Source: JAKFDI01 sp044508835 (GTDB taxonomy: Bacteria > Pseudomonadota > Gammaproteobacteria > Burkholderiales > Burkholderiaceae_C). Taken from it: a stretch of DNA of 10,723 nt. The notes beneath the pieces were generated by a model that saw only the letters and a list, made by a program, of their open reading frames with translations, was not told the origin of the DNA and searched no databases. The translations under genes were made by a program, and so were the position numbers. The DNA lies in the NCBI GenBank assembly GCA_044508835.1, contig JBIQHD010000059.1, positions 1 through 10,723 of the forward strand, read 5' to 3'. Of this stretch, positions 1-6,567 are shown piece after piece (the first letter of the stretch is position 1; each line of letters opens with the position of its first letter).

Positions 1-491
1 GCGGCGTCGAACGCCGGCGCCGCGGTGCGGGCGTCGGCGGCGGGGCCGTCCCGGCCGGCCTGCGCGGTGGCCCGGGCGGCGGCGCCGAACCCGGGGGCGT
101 CGCGCCACAGCAGGCGCTGCACGCCCTGGCCCTGGCCGGCGGCGTCGGCCGCCTCGCCGCCGGGCTGCCCCGGCGCGCCGGGCGCCGCGGCGGGGCGGTT
201 CAGGGCCGCGAGCCATTCGAGCAGCGCCGGGTCGAGGGCCGTGCGCTCCTCGCGGGGCGCCTCGGGCTCCTCGGCCTTGCCGGCCTTGTCGGCGGCTTCG
301 GTGTCCTGCGCCTCATCGCCGGCCTCGGCGCGCCGCGCGGCGTCCTTCGCCGGCTCCTGCGGCCGGGAGGCGTCGGCCGTTCCGGCATGGCCGGACAGCA
401 GCGCAGCGAAGGTGCCGTCGTCGGCATGGCCGGCGGCCATGCCGGGCGTGGGCGCGGGGCCGGGGGCGGAAGGGGTGGGGCTGACTTGCAT
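1..491 (-). CDS. fliK: Flagellar hook-length control protein FliK, N-terminal part (runs off window)
   Basis: The reading frame is open from an ATG at 491 to the window edge (163 codons plus 2 nt) with no stop, so only the N-terminal part is seen. It begins MQVSPTPSAPGPAPTPGMAA and is rich in Ala, Pro, Gly, Asp and Glu with no clear fold. That is typical of the disordered ruler half of FliK, which is exported by the flagellar type III system and measures hook length before switching substrate specificity through FlhB. The conserved C-terminal switching domain lies outside the window. The identification therefore rests mainly on position: it starts 4 nt after the fliJ stop, the normal place of fliK in fliFGHIJK operons. 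The start has no strong Shine-Dalgarno sequence, which suggests translational coupling to fliJ. A second in-frame Met at residue 18 is a possible alternative start. Confidence 0.78.
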   Translation of the reverse strand, partial: MQVSPTPSAPGPAPTPGMAAGHADDGTFAALLSGHAGTADASRPQEPAKDAARRAEAGDEAQDTEAADKAGKAEEPEAPREERTALDPALLEWLAALNRPAAAPGAPGQPGGEAADAAGQGQGVQRLLWRDAPGFGAAARATAQAGRDGPAADARTAAPAFDA

Positions 492-495
492 GGGT

Positions 496-969
496 TCAGG
501 CGAGGCGCACGCCGTCGGCGCTCAGCAGGCTCTGCCGCAGGCTGGCGGCGCGGGCGGCGAATTCGTCGGTCTGCTTCTGGTCGCGGCGGTCGGCGGCCAG
601 GCGCATCTCGTGCTGGCGGCGCTCGATCAGCTTGCGCACCGAGGCGACGCGCACCTCCTGCTCGATCAGCGCCGCGCGCGCCTGCTCGGCCTTGAGCTGG
701 GTGTGCTGCGCCACGCGCTGCTGCTGGTCGACGGCGAGATTCAGGCGGTCCATGAAGGAGCGGTAGACGTGCAGCAGCTCCATGCCGCCTTCCTGCTTGA
801 ACTTCTCGGCATAGCGCTGTTCGTAGTCGCGCCGGTAGGCGACCAGCTGGTCGGCCTGCGACCGCGCGGCGTCGTGCGCCTGGGCGCAGCGCTGCGATTC
901 GGCCTGCGCCGCGTCGCGCTGGCGCTCGGTTTGCGACAGCAGCGCGAGCAGGGGTTCGAGCGAGTTCAT
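496..969 (-). CDS. fliJ: Flagellar export protein FliJ
   Basis: This encodes 157 residues, close to the usual FliJ length of about 147. The protein is nearly all predicted coiled coil, highly charged and Gln/Arg/Ala-rich, beginning MNSLEPLLALLSQTERQRD. FliJ is the soluble stalk-like component of the flagellar type III export apparatus. It sits in the centre of the FliI ATPase hexamer, contacts FlhA, and escorts chaperones. The sequence alone is low in information, as FliJ always is, but the two-helix coiled-coil pattern, the length and the position directly after fliI make the call firm. The ATG at 969 is preceded on the minus strand by GAGGA with 5-nt spacing, a good ribosome binding site. 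That fits the 40-nt gap from the fliI stop, the longest gap in this operon. Confidence 0.9.
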   Translation of the reverse strand: MNSLEPLLALLSQTERQRDAAQAESQRCAQAHDAARSQADQLVAYRRDYEQRYAEKFKQEGGMELLHVYRSFMDRLNLAVDQQQRVAQHTQLKAEQARAALIEQEVRVASVRKLIERRQHEMRLAADRRDQKQTDEFAARAASLRQSLLSADGVRLA

Positions 970-1009
970 GGGGGTCCTCGGGAAGGCGGTACGGGGTCGG
1001 GCTCGACAC

Positions 1010-2431
1010 TCAGCCGACGATGGCTTGCAGCTGGCCCACGCTGGCGGCCAGCGGCGCGGCCTCGTGCATGTTCTGCTGCAGCAGCGCCGTCATCGGCTCG
1101 TGCAGGCGCACCGCGGCGTCGAGCTCGGCGTCGTGGCCGGGTGCATAGGCGCCGAGCTGGATCAGGTCGCGCGCCTTGCTGTGGCGGGCGTGCATCTGGC
1201 GGAAGCGGCGCGCGGCCTCGACGTGCGGCTTCGTGGCCACGTTGGTCATCACGCGCGAGATCGACTTCTCCACGTCGATGGCCGGGTAGTGGCCGGCCTC
1301 GGCCAGCTCGCGCGAGAGCACGATGTGGCCGTCGAGGATGCCTCGCGCCGCGTCGGCGATCGGGTCCTGCTGGTCGTCGCCCTCGCTGAGCACGGTGTAG
1401 AAGGCGGTGATCGAGCCGCCGCCGGCCATGCCGTTGCCGCTGCGCTCCACCAGCTGCGGCAGCTTGGCGAAGCAGCTCGGCGGGTAGCCCTTGGTGGCCG
1501 GCGGCTCGCCGATGGCCAGCGCGATCTCGCGCTGCGCCATGGCGTAGCGGGTGAGCGAATCCATCAGCAGCAGCACGTGCTGGCCGCGGTCGCGGAAGTG
1601 CTCGGCGATCGCCGTGGCGTAGTTGGCGCCCTGCATCCGGGTGAGCGGCGGCGCGTCGGCCGGCGCGGCCACCACCACCGAGCGGCGCAGGCCTTCCTCG
1701 CCGAGGATGTCCTCGATGAATTCCTTGACCTCGCGGCCGCGCTCGCCGATCAGGCCGACCACGATCACGTCGGCCTCGGTGTAGCGCGCCATCATCCCGA
1801 GCAGCACCGACTTGCCCACGCCGGTGCCGGCGAACAGGCCGATGCGCTGGCCGCGCCCGACGGTGAGCATGGCGTTGATCGCGCGCACGCCGGTGTCCAG
1901 CGGGCGGCGCACCGGGTCGCGGTCCATGGCGTTGATGGGGCGGCGGATCAGCGGCTCGTTGTGCACCACGTCCAGCGGGCCCTTGCGGTCCATCGGCTGG
2001 CCGTGCGAATCGACCACGCGGCCGAGCAGGCCGTCGCCCACCGGCAGGTGCAGCGTGCGGTCCTCGCCGCGGCGCCAGGGGTGCTGCCCGGCGGCGAGCT
2101 TGAGCGGCACCACGGGCGTGGGCCGCGGCACCACGCGCGCGCCGCTGGCCAGGCCGTGGATGTCGCCCGTGGGCATGAGGTAGGCGCGGTCGCCGGAGAA
2201 GCCCACCACCTCGGCCAGCACCGGCGGCTGGCCGTCCATGCGCACCTCGCACACCGAGCCCACCGGCACGCGGATGCCCGCGGCCTCGAGCACGAGGCCG
2301 GCCACGCGCACCAGCAGGCCCTGCGATTCGAGCGGCACCGGGTCGGCCGAGAAGTTCTGCAGCTCGCCCAGGTAGCGCCGCCAGTTCTCGGCCACCGCGA
2401 GCGCCTTGGCCTCGAAGGGGGAGGTGATCAT
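1010..2431 (-). CDS. fliI: Flagellum-specific export ATPase FliI
   Basis: This is a 473-residue ATPase of the F1-beta/type III secretion family (typical FliI about 440-470). It energises unfolding and delivery of flagellar substrates to the FlhA/FlhB export gate at the cytoplasmic face of the basal body. Visible motifs in order are an N-terminal beta-barrel region (about 30-100), Walker A GTGVGKS at 202-208, GERGRE at 229-234 carrying the catalytic glutamate (Glu230), Walker B HVLLLMD at 285-291, and the ATPase alpha/beta signature PAIDVEKSIS at 383-392. All key residues are intact. The ATG at 2431 overlaps the fliH stop as ATGA, the usual translational coupling of the FliH-FliI pair. The open frame extends further upstream into fliH, but that part is out-of-frame fliH DNA, so this start is preferred. 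Confidence 0.97.
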   Translation of the reverse strand: MITSPFEAKALAVAENWRRYLGELQNFSADPVPLESQGLLVRVAGLVLEAAGIRVPVGSVCEVRMDGQPPVLAEVVGFSGDRAYLMPTGDIHGLASGARVVPRPTPVVPLKLAAGQHPWRRGEDRTLHLPVGDGLLGRVVDSHGQPMDRKGPLDVVHNEPLIRRPINAMDRDPVRRPLDTGVRAINAMLTVGRGQRIGLFAGTGVGKSVLLGMMARYTEADVIVVGLIGERGREVKEFIEDILGEEGLRRSVVVAAPADAPPLTRMQGANYATAIAEHFRDRGQHVLLLMDSLTRYAMAQREIALAIGEPPATKGYPPSCFAKLPQLVERSGNGMAGGGSITAFYTVLSEGDDQQDPIADAARGILDGHIVLSRELAEAGHYPAIDVEKSISRVMTNVATKPHVEAARRFRQMHARHSKARDLIQLGAYAPGHDAELDAAVRLHEPMTALLQQNMHEAAPLAASVGQLQAIVG

Positions 2432-3186
2432 GCGGCGGCCTCCTCGCCGGGCGCGGCCGCCCATTCGTCCTCGCAGCCGAGCGACGCGGCGGCGCGGCGC
2501 CAGCGCGTCTCGATGCTGGCGTCGATGATGCCGATGTCCGACTCGACGACGCAGCCGCCGCGCGTGACGCCGGGGTCCGAGAGCAGCCGCGCGCCGCGCG
2601 CCTGCAGCACCTCCTCGGCGCCGAGCGCGACGAGCGTGTGGTCGTCCGGGTGCACGCGCACGGTGACGTGGCGCGCCGACAGCAGCAGCGTCTCGAGCGC
2701 CTGCTGCGCCACCACCGCCACCAGCTCGGGCCGCGCCAAGAGCTCGCTGCGCACGATCTGGCGCGCGAGGTTCGTGGCGGATACGGCGAGCGCGCGCGCC
2801 ATGTCCTGCTGCAGGTCGTCGAGCTGCGAGGTGTAGGCCTGCGTCACCTGGCCCATCTGCGCGCTGATCTGCGCGGCGAAGCTCTTCTTGAAGGCGTCGA
2901 GCGCGGCCATGCCGTCGCGGTAGCCGTCCTGGTAGCCCGACTGGCGCGCCGCGTTCAGCGCGACCGACGGGTCCTCCGGCGGCGCGGGGGGCGGCTCCGG
3001 CTTGGGCTTGTGCACGCCCGACTTCGGCGCGCCGCCCTGGCCCGACAGCGAATCGGGGTTCCACGCGGCGAAGCTGTCGAGCTCCTCGCGCGGGATGAAG
3101 CGCGTGTAGACCGAGCTCTTGGCCGGGGTGCCGCCCGCGGGCGGGGGCACGTTGCGGAACTGCGGGTTCGACTTAGAGGAAGTCAT
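2428..3186 (-). CDS. fliH: Flagellar assembly protein FliH (ATPase regulator)
   Basis: This encodes 252 residues, about the family's usual size (around 230-250). FliH forms a dimer that binds and inhibits FliI and links it to the C-ring protein FliN and to FlhA. The N-terminal part (1-75) is Pro-rich and disordered, with RFIPREELDSF followed by Trp42, resembling the Trp-containing docking segment. Next comes the diagnostic GxxxGxxxG helix-packing repeat (Gly84, Gly88, Gly92 in SGYQDGYRDG). A long helical stretch follows, then the C-terminal FliI-binding domain ending in the conserved SDIGIIDASIETRWRR (about 216-231). The start overlaps the end of fliG by 14 nt and the stop overlaps the fliI ATG, so the three are probably translationally coupled. 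The upstream ribosome binding site is only a GGCGG-type stretch inside the Gly codons of fliG. Confidence 0.93.
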   Translation of the reverse strand: MTSSKSNPQFRNVPPPAGGTPAKSSVYTRFIPREELDSFAAWNPDSLSGQGGAPKSGVHKPKPEPPPAPPEDPSVALNAARQSGYQDGYRDGMAALDAFKKSFAAQISAQMGQVTQAYTSQLDDLQQDMARALAVSATNLARQIVRSELLARPELVAVVAQQALETLLLSARHVTVRVHPDDHTLVALGAEEVLQARGARLLSDPGVTRGGCVVESDIGIIDASIETRWRRAAASLGCEDEWAAAPGEEAAA

Positions 3187-4183
3187 CGTCGCCGCCGCCG
3201 CCGAGCACGATCTGGCCTTCGTCCGCCAGGCGGCGCACGATCTTCAGCATTTCCTTCTGCTCCGACTCCACCTCCGAGACGCGCACCGGGCCGCGCGACT
3301 CCAGGTCCTCGCGCAGCGCCTCGGCCGCGCGGGTGGACATGTTGCGGAACACCTTCTCGCGCATCTCGGACGTGGCGCCCTTGAGCGCGATGACCAGCGA
3401 CTCGGACTGCACCTCCTTGAGCAGCGCCTGGATGCCCTTGTCGTCGATCTTCTCCAGGTCGTCGAAGGTGAACATGTTGTCCATGATCTTCTGGGCCAGC
3501 TCGTTGTCCGCCTCGCGGATGTAGTCGAGCACGGCGGTCTCGATGCTCTGGCCCATCAGGTTGATGATCTCGGCGGCCGGCTTGGCGCCGCCGAGCGTGG
3601 CCTTGCGCAGCTTGTCGCCGCCGGCGAGCACCTTGCTCATCACGTCGTTCAGGTCCTTCAGCGCGTTGGGCTGGATGCCGTCGAGCGTGGCGATGCGCAC
3701 CATCACCTCGTTGCGCTGGCGCTCGCCGAAGAGCTTGAGCACGTCGGAGGCCTGGTCGAAGTCCAGGTGCACGAGGATGGCCGCCACGATCTGCGGGTGC
3801 TCGTTGCGCAGCAGCTCGGCCACCGAGCTGGCGTCCATCCACTTCAGGCTCTCCAGGCCGCTCACGTCGCTGCCGTGCAGGATGCGGTCGATCAGCAGGT
3901 TGGCCTTGTCCTCGCCGAGGGCGCGGCGCAGCACGCTCTTGACGTACTCGTCGGTGTCGGCGACGAGCGCGCTGTGCTCGTTGGCGACGCTGGTGAAGCG
4001 CTCCAGCACGCCGTCCACGCGCTCGTTCGTCACCGACTTCAGGCGCGCGATGGCCTCGCCGAGCTTCTGCACTTCCTTGGGCGACAGCAGCTTGAACACC
4101 TGCGCGGCGTCCTCCTCGCCCAGCGACATGAGCAGGATGGCGGCGTCCTCGACGCCGGAGTCTTCGGAACCGGTCGTGGGCAT
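3173..4183 (-). CDS. fliG: Flagellar motor switch protein FliG
   Basis: This is a 336-residue protein of the standard FliG length (about 331). FliG joins the MS ring (through FliF) to FliM in the C ring and receives torque from MotA. The three expected regions are present. The N-terminal FliF-binding domain is at about 1-100. The middle domain carries the EHPQ motif at 128-131. The C-terminal domain carries MFTF at 237-240 and the torque helix, whose charged residues are preserved: Lys268, Arg285, Glu292, Asp293 and Arg301, corresponding to E. coli Lys264, Arg281, Asp288, Asp289 and Arg297 by my alignment. The tail is Gly-rich then acidic (ending DDDFL), and its codons double as the translation start region of fliH. 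It starts 10 nt after the fliF stop. Confidence 0.97.
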   Translation of the reverse strand: MPTTGSEDSGVEDAAILLMSLGEEDAAQVFKLLSPKEVQKLGEAIARLKSVTNERVDGVLERFTSVANEHSALVADTDEYVKSVLRRALGEDKANLLIDRILHGSDVSGLESLKWMDASSVAELLRNEHPQIVAAILVHLDFDQASDVLKLFGERQRNEVMVRIATLDGIQPNALKDLNDVMSKVLAGGDKLRKATLGGAKPAAEIINLMGQSIETAVLDYIREADNELAQKIMDNMFTFDDLEKIDDKGIQALLKEVQSESLVIALKGATSEMREKVFRNMSTRAAEALREDLESRGPVRVSEVESEQKEMLKIVRRLADEGQIVLGGGGDDDFL

Positions 4184-4193
4184 GGTGGGGTTC

Positions 4194-5846
4194 TCAGGCG
4201 GCCTCGCCGCTCACCCAGCCGCGCACGATGCTCGCCACCGCCGCGGGGTTCTGCTTGGCCAGGGCGCGCGCGTCCTCGAGCTGGTGGATCGCCCGCGGCG
4301 CCTGGATCGGCGGCAGCACCTCGTTGTCGGCCACCACCGCGTCGAGCCGGCTGCCGGGCGCCGGCACGGGCGGCGGCGCGAGCATCGCCTTCATCGCCGG
4401 GCGCACCATGCCGAAGAACACCAGCAGGCCGACGAAGGCGAGGCCGGCCGGCACGGCGGCGGCGCGCAGCATGTCGACCACCTGCGGCTGCTGCCACCAC
4501 GGCAGCTCCACGGTCTCGACCGATTCCACCTTGAAGGGGGCGTTGATCACCTTCACCGAGTCGCCGCGCTCGGCGCTGAAGCCGATGCTCTCCTGCACCA
4601 GGGCGGTGAGCTTGGCGATCTCGTCGTTCGTGAGCGGCACCTGGCGGGTCTTGCCGCGCGCGTCGGTCACGACGCGGTCGTTCACCACCACGGCGGCGCT
4701 CAGGCGCTTGACGGTGCCGGTGGCGTTGCGCGTCACGCGCACCGTCTTGTCGACCTCGTAGTTCGTCACCGCGTCGCGGCGGCTGTTGGTGCTGCCGCCG
4801 CCGGCCTGCGCCGCCTGCAGCGGCTGCGCGGGGCCGGTGATGGGGGCCGACGCCGGCAGCGGCGGCTGGTTCGAGGCGGCGCCGGGCACGCCGCTCGGCT
4901 GCGCCGCCGTGCCGCCCGAGACCTCGGTGGTCTGGCGGCTGCGCACGGTGCTGGCCGCGTCCGCGCCCTGGTTGGGCTTGAACTCCTCGAAGGTGGCCTC
5001 GGTCTGGGAGAAGTCGACGTCGGCCGTGACGGTGGCGCGCAGGTTCTCGCGGCCGACCACCGGCTCCAGCAGCGCCAGGATGCGCTGGCTGTAGCCCTGC
5101 TCGATCTGGCCCACGTACTGCAGCTGCTTGGCGTCCAGCCCGTTGCCGGCGTTCGCCTCGGGGCCGGAGATCAGCGCGCCGGTCTGGTCGAGCACGCTCA
5201 CGGCCTTGGGGCTCATCTCCGGCACGCTCGACGAGACGAGGTGCACGATGCCGGCGATCTGGGTGCGGTCGAGCGTGCGGCCCGGGTGCAGCGTGAGCAT
5301 CACCGAGGCGCTGGGCTTCTGCTGCTCGCGGAAGAAGCCGTTCTGGTGCGGCAGCGCGAGGTGCACGCGCGCGGCCTGCACGGCCGCCATCGCGTTGATC
5401 GAGCGGGTGAGCTCGCCCTCCAGGCCGCGCTGGAAGGTGAGGCGCTCCTGGAACTGCGTCTGGCCGAAGCGGGCGCTGTCCATCAGCTCGAAGCCGACGA
5501 TGGAGCCCTTGGGCAGGCCGGCCGAGGCGAGCTTCAGGCGCACGTCGTGCACCTGGGCCGCCGGCACCAGGATGGCGGTGCCGCCGTCGGCGTGCCGGTA
5601 GGGCACGTTCATCTGCGACAGCTGGGCGATGATGGCGCCGCCGTCCTTGTCGGACAGGTTGGCGTACAGCACCTTGTAGTCGCCCTTGCTGCTCCACAGC
5701 GTCATCGCGAGCACCACGGCGGCCAGCGCCGCGATGCCCAGGCCCAGGGCCAGCTTGCTGCGGGCCGGCAGGGCGGCCAGGCGCGAGCCGAAGCCGGATC
5801 CGGCGGCGGCCGTGTTCGGGGTGTTCAGTGCGACAGCGTTGTCCAT
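4194..5846 (-). CDS. fliF: Flagellar MS-ring protein FliF
   Basis: This is a 550-residue protein, a typical size for FliF, which builds the inner-membrane MS ring that founds the basal body. There is a short cytoplasmic N-terminus, a first membrane helix at about 32-51, and a long periplasmic region with the ring-building motifs. That region includes LYANLSDKDGG at 60-70 and the family-typical stretch around FQRGLEGELTRSI at 138-150. A low-complexity Gly/Ala/Pro/Gln-rich loop follows at about 311-352, then a second membrane helix at about 462-482. The cytoplasmic tail ends in IVRGWVSGEAA, the segment that binds the FliG N-terminus. It is the first gene of the minus-strand operon. A predicted -10 (5897-5902) leaves a leader of roughly 45 nt. 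The ribosome binding site before ATG 5846 is weak. Confidence 0.97.
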   Translation of the reverse strand: MDNAVALNTPNTAAAGSGFGSRLAALPARSKLALGLGIAALAAVVLAMTLWSSKGDYKVLYANLSDKDGGAIIAQLSQMNVPYRHADGGTAILVPAAQVHDVRLKLASAGLPKGSIVGFELMDSARFGQTQFQERLTFQRGLEGELTRSINAMAAVQAARVHLALPHQNGFFREQQKPSASVMLTLHPGRTLDRTQIAGIVHLVSSSVPEMSPKAVSVLDQTGALISGPEANAGNGLDAKQLQYVGQIEQGYSQRILALLEPVVGRENLRATVTADVDFSQTEATFEEFKPNQGADAASTVRSRQTTEVSGGTAAQPSGVPGAASNQPPLPASAPITGPAQPLQAAQAGGGSTNSRRDAVTNYEVDKTVRVTRNATGTVKRLSAAVVVNDRVVTDARGKTRQVPLTNDEIAKLTALVQESIGFSAERGDSVKVINAPFKVESVETVELPWWQQPQVVDMLRAAAVPAGLAFVGLLVFFGMVRPAMKAMLAPPPVPAPGSRLDAVVADNEVLPPIQAPRAIHQLEDARALAKQNPAAVASIVRGWVSGEAA

Positions 5847-5896
5847 CGTGCTCGGGGTTCGGGTGGAGGCCGTGAACGGTCCCTCGTTGGGCGACG

Positions 5897-5902
5897 ATTA
5901 TT
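5897..5902 (-). promoter_or_regulatory. Candidate -10 element for the fliFGHIJK operon
   Basis: On the minus strand the hexamer reads AATAAT (5 of 6 to TATAAT) in an otherwise GC-rich region. No good -35 lies 16-18 bp upstream. The inverted repeat at 5922-5963 begins about 20 bp upstream instead, as expected of an activator-dependent promoter. The predicted start would be near 5890, leaving about 45 nt to the fliF ATG. The call is inferred from sequence only. Confidence 0.45.
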
Positions 5903-5921
5903 CGGACGGCGGGCGGCCCGT

Positions 5922-5963
5922 ATGCGGGGAACAGCCGCGCAAAGCCGGCCCAGTTCCCCCCAT
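5922..5963. promoter_or_regulatory. Inverted repeat between fliF and fliE, candidate FlhDC-type activator site
   Basis: The arms ATGCGGGGAAC (5922-5932) and GTTCCCCCCAT (5953-5963) are inverted copies matching at 10 of 11 positions, with a perfect 7-bp core (GGGGAAC/GTTCCCC) and a 20-bp spacer. The element lies midway between -10-like hexamers facing fliF and fliE, with exactly 23 bp from each core arm. FlhDC, the class I master regulator in many beta- and gammaproteobacteria, binds a long spaced inverted repeat upstream of class II promoters, so the layout fits it. The base sequence has not been matched to a known FlhDC consensus. It could instead be the site of another flagellar activator. 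Confidence 0.45.
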
Positions 5964-5982
5964 CGCGCCGCCGCCGCCGGCC

Positions 5983-5988
5983 TAGGAT
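5983..5988 (+). promoter_or_regulatory. Candidate -10 element for fliE
   Basis: The hexamer TAGGAT (4 of 6 to TATAAT) faces fliE. It sits 23 bp from the right core arm of the inverted repeat, mirroring the distance on the fliF side. A start near 5995 would give a leader of about 60 nt. No convincing -35 is present, again consistent with activator dependence. Confidence 0.38.
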
Positions 5989-6054
5989 CCAGCCACCGTC
6001 CCGATGCGGCCCGAGTGCATGGCTCGCGGCCCGCGGGCGGCGCGGAGCCCTGCC

Positions 6055-6378
6055 ATGAACGTCACCCTCAAGCCCTTCGATTTCGCCCAGGCCGTGGCCC
6101 GCGCCGGGCTCGACGTGCACGGGAATCCGCTGGCCAGGACCGGCGCGGCGCAGGGCGCCGGCTTCTCGCAGGCGCTGAGCGAGGCGCTGAAGTCGGTCTC
6201 GGCCGCGCAGAACGAGGCCTCGGCCCTGCAGCGCGAGGTGCAGATGGGCAGCTCCACCGTGTCGATCGAGGAGACGATGGTGGCGATGCAGAAGGCCCAG
6301 ATCGGCTTCCAGGCCACCTTGCAGGTGCGCAACCGCCTGGTGCAGGCTTACAGCGACATCATGAATATGCATGTGTGA
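6055..6378 (+). CDS. fliE: Flagellar hook-basal body complex protein FliE
   Basis: This is a 107-residue protein matching the family size of about 104. FliE is the first protein exported by the flagellar type III system. It forms the adaptor between the MS ring/export gate and the proximal rod. The C-terminal half is characteristic: the SSTVSIEETMVAMQKAQIGF segment (about 64-83), then QATLQVRNRLVQAYSDIMNM near the end. The start ATG at 6055 is chosen because GGAG at 6044-6047 is spaced 7 nt from it and the protein then begins MNVTLKPFDF. The frame is open further upstream with ATGs at 6004 and 6019, but the extra residues are Arg/Pro-rich, unlike FliE. It is divergent from fliF, a common arrangement in Burkholderiales and gammaproteobacteria. 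Confidence 0.95.
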   Translation: MNVTLKPFDFAQAVARAGLDVHGNPLARTGAAQGAGFSQALSEALKSVSAAQNEASALQREVQMGSSTVSIEETMVAMQKAQIGFQATLQVRNRLVQAYSDIMNMHV

Positions 6379-6412
6379 CCCCCCCTACGCGCTTCGCGCG
6401 CCCCCCAGGGGG
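6379..6412. repeat. C-tract / CGCGC hairpin / G-tract repeat after fliE
   Basis: Directly after the fliE stop a C-run is followed by a small hairpin (CGCGC 6388-6392, loop TTC, GCGCG 6396-6400). Then comes a C-run ending in a G-run (6408-6412) that can pair with either C-run. From memory, near-identical C-tract/hairpin/G-tract units occur between genes in many Comamonadaceae genomes. I could not verify this. It forms one composite structure with the next hairpin and may help to end fliE transcription. Confidence 0.55.
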
Positions 6413-6413
6413 C

Positions 6414-6450
6414 AACGCCGGCGGACCGGCGGAGCCGGATCCGCGGCGTT
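6414..6450. terminator. Strong hairpin downstream of fliE (repeat-type, possible terminator)
   Basis: Positions 6414-6430 and 6434-6450 form a 16-bp stem with one single-base bulge on each side and a 3-nt loop (GGA). The outer AACGCCG/CGGCGTT 7-bp block is perfect. The stem is followed by TTTGCTTGAT, a weak T-rich stretch rather than a clean U-tract, so termination efficiency is uncertain. It lies between the flagellar gene and the catabolic operon, where separation of transcription would make sense. It also looks like part of a dispersed intergenic repeat. Confidence 0.5.
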
Positions 6451-6482
6451 TGCTTGATCACGCGGGGCCATGCCGCTTTGCG

Positions 6483-6493
6483 ATAGCTGCTAT
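6483..6493. repeat. ATAGC-T-GCTAT palindrome upstream of the tautomerase gene
   Basis: This is an 11-bp perfect palindrome (5-bp arms about one central base) in an AT-richer island, 75 bp before the galD start. From memory, sequences containing ATAGCTGCT are frequent in intergenic repeats of Comamonadaceae, so this may be a repeat remnant rather than an operator. The adjoining TATAGG could serve as a weak -10, but no -35 at proper spacing is visible. Confidence 0.3.
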
Positions 6494-6528
6494 AGGTGAG
6501 TGGGCCTCGGGGTGACGGCGGGGCGGGC

Positions 6529-6544
6529 AACAATGCGCGTTGTT
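6529..6544. promoter_or_regulatory. Palindrome AACAATGCGCGTTGTT in the leader of the catabolic operon
   Basis: The arms AACAA (6529-6533) and TTGTT (6540-6544) flank TGCGCG. Beyond the arms, GCGG and CCGC can extend the dyad with a 2-base bulge. The site ends 12 bp before the ribosome binding site and overlaps AACAAT, a possible -10 (4 of 6). Its size and place fit an operator of a transcription factor controlling the operon. No regulator gene is in the window, so the binding protein is unknown. Confidence 0.35.
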
Positions 6545-6567
6545 CCGCTCCCGGCCGAGGCGCCCGA

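Noticed and set aside
966..2836. Long open frames on both strands over fliI and fliH (966-2252 minus, 968-2836 plus)
   Set aside because: They are alternative frames of fliI/fliH. The real genes carry complete ATPase and FliH motifs.
6004..6054. N-terminal extension of fliE from ATG 6004 or 6019
   Set aside because: The extra residues are Arg/Pro-rich and unlike FliE. The ATG at 6055 has GGAG at proper spacing and gives the family length.
5847..6054. Sigma-54 (TGGC-N-TTGC type) or FliA (GCCGATAA type) promoter between fliF and fliE
   Set aside because: No TGGCAC-N5-TTGC pattern was found on either strand. CCGAATAA near 5898-5905 (minus) only loosely resembles the FliA -10 and lacks a TAAA -35 upstream.
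4039..6372. 777-codon minus-strand open frame overlapping fliF and fliE
   Set aside because: It runs in a different frame of fliF and antisense to fliE. Its composition is Arg/Gly/Ala-rich, with no recognisable domain.
3543..6515. 990-codon open frame on the plus strand across fliG, fliF and the control region
   Set aside because: It is the antisense of well-supported flagellar genes. Its product is Ala/Arg/His/Leu low-complexity, as expected for a shadow frame in GC-rich DNA, and it lacks any family motif.
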